A DNA stretch of 64,000 bases from positions 620,001 to 684,000 of the forward strand of contig NZ_JPFK01000005.1 of assembly GCF_000733475.1 (NCBI RefSeq), read 5' to 3'. The notes beneath the pieces were generated by a model. The model did not search any database. It was given only the letters and a program-made list of their open reading frames with translations, and was not told the origin of the DNA. The position numbers were made by a program, and so were the translations under genes. Shown in pieces: positions 8,030 to 14,562 of the stretch. This DNA comes from Mangrovimonas yunxiaonensis. GTDB taxonomy: Bacteria > Bacteroidota > Bacteroidia > Flavobacteriales > Flavobacteriaceae. Within the stretch, counting starts at the first letter, position 1; the number at the start of each line of letters is the position of its first letter.

Positions 8030-8968
8030 ATGAAAACTAGAACTTACGCAGGAATTCCTGAAAAATACGCCAAATTAGACAGTTCTAAAATTGTTTTAAT
8101 ACCTGTGCCATACGATGGCACGAGCACCTGGCAGAAAGGCTCCGATAAGGGCCCGGAAGCATTCTTACACGCTTCAGAAAACATGGAGCTATACGATATA
8201 GAAACGGGAACCGAAGTATACCAGCAAGGGGTTTATTTGGCCGATGCCGTTACCGAAAACAGCTCGCCAGAAGCCATGGTCGATGCAGTTCATGAAACCA
8301 CAAAAAAATACATTAAACGCAACAAGTTTGTAACCCTTTTTGGAGGCGAACACTCCATTTCTATTGGAACCATACGCGCGTTTAACGAATGTTTCGATAA
8401 CCTGACGGTCTTGCACATAGATGCCCATGCCGATTTACGTAAAACCTACGAAGGTTCCAGCTGCAATCATGCCTGTGCGGTTTACGAAGCCAGTCAGACT
8501 ACCAATTTAATACAGGTGGGTATCCGCTCTATGGATGTTATGGAAAAAACCGTTATGGACGAAGGGAAAACCTATTTTGCACACGAAATGGCACAGGACG
8601 ATGCCTGGATGGACGCGGCCTTAGACCAAATGACCAATAATGTGTTTATCACCTTCGATCTAGATGCTTTCGACCCCTCTATCCTGCCAAGTACCGGAAC
8701 GCCAGAACCCGGAGGGCTATTCTGGTACGAAACCCTAGACTTCCTGAAAGCCGTTTTTGAAGAAAAAAATGTAGTTGGTTTCGATATTGTTGAGCTTTGC
8801 CCCAACACACAAGAAAAATCTTCAGATTTCTTGGCGGCAAAGTTGTATTATAAAATGTTATCGTATAAGTTTATGGGTGAAGATGTAGAAGCAGATACCG
8901 ATGATAATTTTGACGAAGACGAAACAGGTTTAAGTAAATTTTCTAAATTTAATAATGATGAGTACTAA
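8030..8968 (+). CDS. speB: agmatinase, ureohydrolase family
   Basis: A 312-residue ureohydrolase that would split agmatine into putrescine and urea. All metal-binding blocks are present: GGEHS (H108), DAHAD (D131, H133, D135) and FDLDAFDPS (D210, D212). These bind the two Mn2+ ions of arginase-fold enzymes. The C-terminal 30 residues are acidic (ADTDDNFDEDE). It lies 59 bases after speA and overlaps the following DHS-like gene by 14 bases, so the three form an operon. Arginase or another guanidino-hydrolase is possible from the fold alone. The adjacent arginine decarboxylase makes agmatine the most likely substrate. Confidence 0.9.
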   Translation: MKTRTYAGIPEKYAKLDSSKIVLIPVPYDGTSTWQKGSDKGPEAFLHASENMELYDIETGTEVYQQGVYLADAVTENSSPEAMVDAVHETTKKYIKRNKFVTLFGGEHSISIGTIRAFNECFDNLTVLHIDAHADLRKTYEGSSCNHACAVYEASQTTNLIQVGIRSMDVMEKTVMDEGKTYFAHEMAQDDAWMDAALDQMTNNVFITFDLDAFDPSILPSTGTPEPGGLFWYETLDFLKAVFEEKNVVGFDIVELCPNTQEKSSDFLAAKLYYKMLSYKFMGEDVEADTDDNFDEDETGLSKFSKFNNDEY

Positions 8969-9932
8969 AGGAGCAATTTCAAATTTTATAGAAAAATATT
9001 ACCTGCATTTTAACGCCGCAGCATTGGTAGATGCCGCCAAAGGGTATGAAGCGCAGTTAAACAATGGCGCCAAGATGTTGGTGTCGTTGGCAGGAGCTAT
9101 GAGTACGGCCGAGCTGGGTAAAATCTTTGCCGAAATGATTCGCCAAGATAAAGTGCAAATTATTTCCTGTACCGGGGCCAACCTAGAAGAAGATATCATG
9201 AATTTGGTGGCACACTCGCATTACGAACGTGTGCCCAACTACCGCGATTTAACACCAAAACAAGAATGGGATTTATTGGAGCGTGGGTTAAACCGCGTAA
9301 CCGATACCTGCATTCCAGAAGAAGAAGCCTTTAGAAGGTTACAAAAGCACATTTTTAAAATCTGGAGCGATGCCGAAAAAAACGGCGAGCGTTATTTCCC
9401 GCATGAGTTTATGTATAAAATGCTGTTAAGTGGTGTTTTAGAAGAGTATTACGAAATCGATTTAAAAGACTCGTGGATGTATGCCGCTGCCGAAAAGAAT
9501 TTGCCTATAATCGTACCTGGTTGGGAAGACAGTACCATGGGGAATATTTTTGCCAGCTATGTGTTAAAAGGCGAGCTAAAGGCCAGCACCATGAAATCGG
9601 GTATAGAATATATGACCTTTTTGGCCGATTGGTATACCGATAATTCTGAAAATGGCATTGGCTTTTTCCAAATAGGAGGCGGTATTGCGGGAGATTTCCC
9701 CATTTGCGTTGTGCCCATGTTGTACCAAGACATGGAGCGTACCAACACGCCGTTTTGGAGCTATTTCTGCCAAATAAGCGATTCGACCACCAGTTATGGG
9801 TCGTATTCTGGGGCTGTGCCAAACGAGAAGATTACTTGGGGTAAGCTGGACATAGATACGCCAAAATTTATTATAGAAAGTGACGCTACTATTGTGGCAC
9901 CATTAATATTCGCCTATTTATTAGATATGTAA
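8955..9932 (+). CDS. deoxyhypusine synthase-like protein
   Basis: A 325-residue protein of the deoxyhypusine synthase (DHS) fold. The C-terminal region reads GSYSGAVPNEKITWGKLDI, aligning with the eukaryotic stretch that ends in WGK. Its lysine, K297 here, is the residue that forms the enzyme-butylimine intermediate. Eukaryotic DHS transfers an aminobutyl group from spermidine to eIF5A, a substrate bacteria do not have. Bacterial homologues may act on polyamines instead, for example making homospermidine. The 14-base overlap with speB puts it in a putrescine-producing operon, which favours a polyamine role. The start may be either of two adjacent ATGs (8955 or 8958). Reaction and products are not known from sequence. 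Confidence 0.85.
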   Translation: MMSTKGAISNFIEKYYLHFNAAALVDAAKGYEAQLNNGAKMLVSLAGAMSTAELGKIFAEMIRQDKVQIISCTGANLEEDIMNLVAHSHYERVPNYRDLTPKQEWDLLERGLNRVTDTCIPEEEAFRRLQKHIFKIWSDAEKNGERYFPHEFMYKMLLSGVLEEYYEIDLKDSWMYAAAEKNLPIIVPGWEDSTMGNIFASYVLKGELKASTMKSGIEYMTFLADWYTDNSENGIGFFQIGGGIAGDFPICVVPMLYQDMERTNTPFWSYFCQISDSTTSYGSYSGAVPNEKITWGKLDIDTPKFIIESDATIVAPLIFAYLLDM

Positions 9933-9939
9933 ATTAATT

Positions 9940-10251
9940 ATGAGGGACAATTTAAAAAGAGTCATTGTTGACTTTAAAAAACTAACACCAGAAATTTTGG
10001 CTTTATTGGTAGAAAAATACCCAGACGGCTACGACGAGGATCACATTATTTCGTTTAGAAACGCTAAAAATGAAATCGTAGAAGCGGTAGAGGTAACCAC
10101 AAAAGACACCAAGTATTTAGTGAAGGTTAGTACCAAACTTGCCGTAACCATGGAGAATTACGATGAAGATGATTACGATGAGGATAGTTACGATGACCCA
10201 GAGGCTGTGCAGCCACCAGATGTGCCAGAAGAGGAAGACGATAACGACTAA
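9940..10251 (+). CDS. small acidic protein of unknown function
   Basis: A 103-residue protein that starts 7 bases after the DHS-like gene, so it is probably the last gene of the polyamine operon. The first 70 residues look folded (RVIVDFKKLTPEILALL, then FRNAKNEIVEAVEV). The last third is highly acidic (YDEDDYDEDSYDD and EEEDDND). There is no signal peptide, membrane segment or catalytic motif that I recognise. An acidic tail could bind polyamines, metal or a basic partner, but this is inference. The gene is followed by a clear hairpin terminator. Confidence 0.75.
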   Translation: MRDNLKRVIVDFKKLTPEILALLVEKYPDGYDEDHIISFRNAKNEIVEAVEVTTKDTKYLVKVSTKLAVTMENYDEDDYDEDSYDDPEAVQPPDVPEEEDDND

Positions 10252-10294
10252 TGCAACATAGCCTATACGCTTGTAATTAAAGACGCTAGGTTTT

Positions 10295-10325
10295 AAAAAT
10301 AGATGGTTTTATACCATCTATTTTT
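10295..10325 (+). terminator. hairpin terminator of the speA operon
   Basis: A 13-base perfect inverted repeat (10295-10307 and 10313-10325) with a 5-base loop. The core is ATAGATGGT/ACCATCTAT flanked by an A run and a T run. It lies 44 bases after the stop of the small acidic protein and could work in both directions. Confidence 0.85.
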
Positions 10326-10383
10326 GTTTGTAAATGTGTTTTTATTTCGAAAAATACATTAAATTTATATAAACACTAGTCCT

Positions 10384-10797
10384 ATGGAAACACCATTTCA
10401 TCTTGCTTTGCCCTGCATTAGTATTAAGGAAACCAAGGCGTTCTATACCGAAATGTTAAAGGCATCGGTGGGGCGTTCTGCGCAAAACTGGGTCGATATT
10501 AATTTGTATGGGCACCAAATTACGTTTACCAAAACCGGTAGTTTTAATTTCGACTACAGGAGCTATTCCTTGGGCGATGAGGTGCTGCCATCATTTCATT
10601 TTGGCATTATTGTGCCTCAAGACCATTGGCAAACCCTGTACCGTTCGCTTAAAGAGCAAGAGGGGGCCGTTACCAACCAAATTACGTTCTTGGATGGTAA
10701 AACAGGCGAGCACCAGTCGTTTTTTGTTAAAGATCCCAACGACTATACGGTGGAGTTTAAATGTTTTAAAACGCCATCGGAGATTTTTAAAGCCTAA
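10384..10797 (+). CDS. VOC-family (glyoxalase/dioxygenase-fold) protein
   Basis: A 137-residue single-module VOC protein. It has the opening strand FHLALPCISIKETKAFY and the closing block FFVKDPNDYTVEFKCF, whose Glu is a usual metal ligand. WVDINLYGHQITF lies between. The fold hosts glyoxalases, extradiol dioxygenases and resistance proteins, and the substrate here cannot be told. The stop codon shares one base with the next ATG (TAATG), so the two genes are probably translationally coupled. Confidence 0.85.
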   Translation: METPFHLALPCISIKETKAFYTEMLKASVGRSAQNWVDINLYGHQITFTKTGSFNFDYRSYSLGDEVLPSFHFGIIVPQDHWQTLYRSLKEQEGAVTNQITFLDGKTGEHQSFFVKDPNDYTVEFKCFKTPSEIFKA

Positions 10798-11576
10798 TGT
10801 ATCCAGTTGTTGCCTATCAAGTAGCCAGCGCTATCAGTACAAAAGATGTAAGAAAACAAGTAGATTGGAATCTGCTGTTTTCAGATAGCGACGAATTGTT
10901 TTATGCCGCGTCAAAAGATAAATACATCTATATTTTTCAATATGGCATGGTTGGTTTTTTTAACTTTCCATCAGATGAAATTACTGGCATTCTGCAAACA
11001 ATAAAACCGTTTTCTAAAGAGTTTTTTCAGGAGAAAATATCAGAAACTATAACTGTAGACGTTCAGGAGGATACCCTTAAGGTCGAGTTTGAAAAAGTGA
11101 TTTTACCTAGGCTGGATGCCGAAATGGTACGGTTGGTGGTGCTAAACGCTTCTCAATCTGTAGCCTTAAACCGATATGCCGAAATTACCGAAGCGCTGCT
11201 GGAGGAAACCAATGGGCATACCCTGTATTTAGAGCGTAAAGGAAAACTGGACATTTCAGGAAACAAACTAAAACGGTTTATTGGTAAAACGCTTAATATT
11301 AAAAACAAAATTTCTGAAAACCTCTATATTTTCGATGCGCCAGACATTGCCTGGGAAAACGAACAACTAAACCGGTTGAATGCCGATTTAAAACTGTCTT
11401 TCGACCTAACAGACCGCTATCACTTAATTCACGACCGCATAGAAATTATCAAGGAAAATTTAGAGCTTTTTAAGGATATTATGGATCATAAGGAAAGCAG
11501 TAAGCTAGAGTGGATTATTATTATCCTAATTCTAGTTGAGGTGGTCGATATGTTTATCGCCAAGATTTTCTTCTAA
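10797..11576 (+). CDS. RMD1/YagE (DUF155) family membrane-anchored protein
   Basis: A 259-residue protein of the RMD1/YagE family. It has a soluble N-terminal domain (ELFYAASKDKYIYIFQYG), a middle stretch with RLVVLNASQSVALNRYAE, a charged helical region (DLTDRYHLIHDRIEIIKENLELF) and one C-terminal membrane segment (WIIIILILVEVVDMFIAKIFF). Yeast relatives are mitochondrial inner-membrane proteins linked to translation, and bacterial function is unknown. The protein is probably held in the inner membrane by the C-terminal segment. It is coupled to the VOC gene and converges with the next gene, overlapping its stop by four bases. Confidence 0.85.
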   Translation: MYPVVAYQVASAISTKDVRKQVDWNLLFSDSDELFYAASKDKYIYIFQYGMVGFFNFPSDEITGILQTIKPFSKEFFQEKISETITVDVQEDTLKVEFEKVILPRLDAEMVRLVVLNASQSVALNRYAEITEALLEETNGHTLYLERKGKLDISGNKLKRFIGKTLNIKNKISENLYIFDAPDIAWENEQLNRLNADLKLSFDLTDRYHLIHDRIEIIKENLELFKDIMDHKESSKLEWIIIILILVEVVDMFIAKIFF

Positions 11577-12394
11577 AGCAATTCCTTTAGAGCATCGTAG
11601 TATTGTTTGGTGATATGTATGCCGTTGTGTCCAGCATCGTGTATTATGGTGAGCTCGATGTTTTCTGGGGCAAGAGCCTGTAGCTTTTTGGAATTTTCTT
11701 CAACATCCACCAAAAAATCACGGCTACCATGAAATATTTTTATAGGGCATGTTACGTTCTTAATGTACGTGTGGGTAGGAATGTCGTACTTCACAATAAA
11801 CGCTGGAATGGGTGGGGCAATTTGTTCGGAGATTAACGTTTTCCACGAATAGTAAGGCGCATTTATAATTAACATTTTAGGGTTGTTTTTAGAGGCAACA
11901 TAGGTGGCTAAACCACTGCCAAGCGAAAACCCCAAGACAATAATCTGTTCTTCTTTATATCTGGTTTTTGCAAAGGCGTATACTTTTTGAGCATCGTCTA
12001 ACAACTGCTTGCTGTTGCTGTATTTGCCGTTGCTTTTTCCATATCCCCTATAATCAACAAATAAAATGTCGTAGTTATTTTCAAGGTACAGAGGGGCGCG
12101 TTTTCCCCAGTCGTGAATGGCGCCGGCATTTCCGTGGTAATACACAATAAGCCCTTTGGGGGCTTCGGTTTTAAAAAGCAAGGCGTTTAATGAAATGCCA
12201 TCATCAACGTTAATATTTAATTCTTCGAAAGGTGCTTCAAACTCAAAAACATAGTTTTTATCTAGAACCTTAGGGTTGAAAAAAAAGTGTTCCTGTTTAA
12301 AGTATAAAACGGCTAAGATAACGACGTGAAGTGTTGCCAATACGGCAATTACTCGTAGCGTGCGGCGAAAGAGTTTAGGGACATTTAAGTTCAA
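11573..12394 (-). CDS. membrane-anchored alpha/beta hydrolase
   Basis: A 273-residue serine hydrolase. An N-terminal membrane segment (VIAVLATLHVVILAVLYF) precedes the catalytic domain. The nucleophile elbow is GFSLGSG, the oxyanion block is YYHGNAGA, the acid lies in HGSRDFLVD and the His in HDAGHNGIH. It resembles the BEM46/ABHD13-type hydrolases, and the substrate is unknown. No ATG is available upstream of the conserved region. The frame is closed by the stop of the preceding PNP gene, so translation most likely begins at the TTG at 12394, 12 bases downstream of that stop. The two genes form a minus-strand operon. Confidence 0.85.
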   Translation of the reverse strand: MNLNVPKLFRRTLRVIAVLATLHVVILAVLYFKQEHFFFNPKVLDKNYVFEFEAPFEELNINVDDGISLNALLFKTEAPKGLIVYYHGNAGAIHDWGKRAPLYLENNYDILFVDYRGYGKSNGKYSNSKQLLDDAQKVYAFAKTRYKEEQIIVLGFSLGSGLATYVASKNNPKMLIINAPYYSWKTLISEQIAPPIPAFIVKYDIPTHTYIKNVTCPIKIFHGSRDFLVDVEENSKKLQALAPENIELTIIHDAGHNGIHITKQYYDALKELL

Positions 12395-12406
12395 AATAAA
12401 GGTGTT

Positions 12407-13219
12407 TTAAAGCCCTTTTATTAACGCTTTAACCAGTAATATTAGTTTGGGCTCGGCTTGTTTTGCCGTGGCTATAATGTCTTCAATATTAATGGGGTTA
12501 AGGTTGTCAGGGTCGCACTCATCGGTCAATACAGAAATGGCAGCTACTTTTAGGTTAAGGTGGTTAGCCACAATAACTTCTGGAACGGTACTCATGCCTA
12601 CAGCGTCAGCCCCAATAATTTTAAGCATGCGGTATTCGGCTTTGGTTTCCAGTTGTGGGCCAAGCACACTGGCATAAACCCCTGTGTGTAGGGTAATGTT
12701 GTGTTGTTCGGCAAGGGTTTTAAATTGGTGTCTTATATTAATGTCGTAAGGTTCGCCCATGTCTACAAAACGTTCGCCCAGCAAAGAAACGCCTTTAAAG
12801 GCTAGAGGAGAACTACCTTGAAGGTTAAGATGGTCTTCAATAAGCATAAGCTCGCCCTTTTTAAAGTTTAGGTTTAAGGCGCCCGAGGCATTAGAAATGA
12901 GTAGCGTATGAATACCCAACTGTTTCATAACCCTTACTGGGTAGGTGACATCTTGGGGCGAATAGCCTTCGTAAATATGAAAACGCCCGTGCATAACCAC
13001 AATTTTTTTTCCTTCCAAGATGCCATAGATGAGTTTTCCTTTATGGAACTCGACCGTGGCTGTTGGGAAATTAGGAATGTGGTTGTAGCTTACTTCCTTT
13101 AAAACATCCATATGCTCTATTAACTGGTTTAGTCCAGTGCCTAGAACAATGCCTATTTCGGGGTTTTCAAAGCCTTTGTTTTTTAGGTAATCGGTGGTTT
13201 CGTTAATGTACTCTATCAT
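12407..13219 (-). CDS. purine-nucleoside phosphorylase
   Basis: A trimeric-type purine nucleoside phosphorylase (PNP) that splits (deoxy)inosine or guanosine with phosphate into base and pentose-1-phosphate. Visible blocks are IGIVLGTGLN, VVMHGRFHIYEGY, LLISNASGALN and GADAVGMSTVPE. The frame can be read back to a TTG at 13246. That codon lies inside a -7 promoter element, so I place the start at the ATG at 13219, which gives 270 residues with the usual N-terminus for the family. It is followed after 12 bases by an alpha/beta hydrolase on the same strand. Confidence 0.92.
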   Translation of the reverse strand: MIEYINETTDYLKNKGFENPEIGIVLGTGLNQLIEHMDVLKEVSYNHIPNFPTATVEFHKGKLIYGILEGKKIVVMHGRFHIYEGYSPQDVTYPVRVMKQLGIHTLLISNASGALNLNFKKGELMLIEDHLNLQGSSPLAFKGVSLLGERFVDMGEPYDINIRHQFKTLAEQHNITLHTGVYASVLGPQLETKAEYRMLKIIGADAVGMSTVPEVIVANHLNLKVAAISVLTDECDPDNLNPINIEDIIATAKQAEPKLILLVKALIKGL

Positions 13220-13243
13220 GTCGATATGAAAAATGGTCTCATA

Positions 13244-13251
13244 CAAATGTA
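13244..13251 (-). promoter_or_regulatory. -7 element of the PNP gene
   Basis: On the minus strand the sequence reads TACATTTG, a full match to TAnnTTTG, 25 bases ahead of the ATG at 13219. It rules out the TTG at 13246 as the translation start. The divergent HD-domain gene begins about 130 bases away. Confidence 0.5.
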
Positions 13252-13367
13252 AAATTAAATAATTAAGCGACGTAAGTTTTCAGGAGAGATCTTGACCAAT
13301 CTGGGAATAAAAAATAACGGTATGAGTAACCAAATTACTTTATCTGGTTTCCTTTTTGTTTTATCAT

Positions 13368-13375
13368 TATCTTTA
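13368..13375 (+). promoter_or_regulatory. candidate -7 element of the HD/PycTM gene
   Basis: TATCTTTA matches TAnnTTTG at all but the last position and lies only four bases before the ATG at 13380. If it is used, the transcript would begin at or next to the start codon and be almost leaderless. Confidence 0.35.
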
Positions 13376-13379
13376 CAGT

Positions 13380-14558
13380 ATGCATAATAATCTTTTACAG
13401 CTTACAGAAGCACATGTGGTAGAATTGTTGAATCGTCAGCTTTCGCCTAAAAATTATTACCATAACATTCAGCATACCCGGCGGGTTGTTGCATTGGTAA
13501 ATACTCTGGCCGAGCAAGAAGGCTGCAGCGATAAAGAGCTGCTTTTGTTGCAATTAGCGGCTTGGTTTCATGATGTAGGCTATGTGCATGCCGATTTTAA
13601 TCATGAAGAGCAAGGTGCCGAGTTGGCCACAGCTTTTTTAACCGACAAGGGGTTAACTCCAGATGAAATACAGCAGGTGGCTCAGTTAATTTTAGTCACT
13701 AAAAAAGGCATCGAACCACAAAATAAACTAGAATACATTATAAAAGATGCCGATTGCGGCCATGTGGGACATGAAGATTTTATGGATGTTTCAGAGAATC
13801 TGCATACCGAAATAAGCCTAAAAAAAGGCGAGGACATCCCAGAGAACGATTGGCTTATGGGGAATGTAAATTTCTTAAAGAACCATAGGTTTTATACAGC
13901 ACATGCTAAAAAAATGTGGCAGCCGCAAAAGGAGATCAACCAGTTTAGGGTGCAACAAAAAATAGACAAGCTAAAAGTTAAGAAAATAAAAAAAGCCAAA
14001 GAAAACAACAAGCTTGGCAGGGGGGTAGAAACCTTGTTTAGGGTACAGCTAAAAAACCATATAGAACTAAGTGCCATTGCCGATACAAAGGCCAACATCT
14101 TACTTTCGGTAAATGCCATTATTATTTCGGTGGCGTTAACCAGTTTGGTGCCAAAGCTAGACAACCCTTCTAACGCCTTTTTGGTCATCCCCACGCTTGT
14201 ACTAACGGTTTCTAGTGTGATTTCCATTGTGTTGTCGGTCATGTCTACAAGACCCAAAGTGTCTAATGTCGAGGTCACGCGAGACATGATTAAAAACAAG
14301 CAAACCAACATCTTGTTTTTTGGTAATTTTTATAAAATGACCCTAGAGGAATTTGAGTGGGGTGTAGATTATTTAATTGAAAATGATGATGTGCTCTACA
14401 ATGCCTTAACCAAGGATTTGTATTACTTGGGGCTGGTGTTAAAACGTAAGTATAGCCTGTTGCGGGTAACGTATACAGTTTTTATGATAGGAATTATTAT
14501 TTCGGCTTTAACCTTTATGTTTAGTTATTACATAATTGTTAGTGGCCATAGTTTATAA
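13380..14558 (+). CDS. HD-domain phosphohydrolase fused to a PycTM-type membrane effector domain
   Basis: A 392-residue protein. Residues 20-130 form an HD domain: YYHNIQHT (H28/H32), AWFHDVGY (H64-D65) and KDADCGH (D125) supply the metal site. A lysine-rich linker (about 195-215) leads to a membrane module. That module begins with HIELSAIADTKANILLSVNA, the signature of the Pycsar effector transmembrane (PycTM) family. Membrane segments lie at about 241-262, 265-290 and 363-388. HD domains hydrolyse nucleotides or cyclic nucleotides, and PycTM domains act as membrane effectors in Pycsar phage defence. No Pycsar cyclase is nearby, so this may be an orphan or housekeeping member. An upstream TTG (13356) precedes the promoter-like element and is unlikely to be used. 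The GAF gene follows after 4 bases. Confidence 0.8.
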   Translation: MHNNLLQLTEAHVVELLNRQLSPKNYYHNIQHTRRVVALVNTLAEQEGCSDKELLLLQLAAWFHDVGYVHADFNHEEQGAELATAFLTDKGLTPDEIQQVAQLILVTKKGIEPQNKLEYIIKDADCGHVGHEDFMDVSENLHTEISLKKGEDIPENDWLMGNVNFLKNHRFYTAHAKKMWQPQKEINQFRVQQKIDKLKVKKIKKAKENNKLGRGVETLFRVQLKNHIELSAIADTKANILLSVNAIIISVALTSLVPKLDNPSNAFLVIPTLVLTVSSVISIVLSVMSTRPKVSNVEVTRDMIKNKQTNILFFGNFYKMTLEEFEWGVDYLIENDDVLYNALTKDLYYLGLVLKRKYSLLRVTYTVFMIGIIISALTFMFSYYIIVSGHSL

Positions 14559-14562
14559 GCAA

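Noticed and set aside
9505-9822. Long minus-strand open frames (105, 63 and 65 codons) inside the DHS-like gene
   Set aside because: They are shadows of a conserved gene on the other strand, with no recognisable domains and overlapping each other in several frames.
10508-10888. A 126-codon plus-strand frame across the VOC and RMD1 genes
   Set aside because: It overlaps two well-supported genes in another frame and has no start context or family motif.
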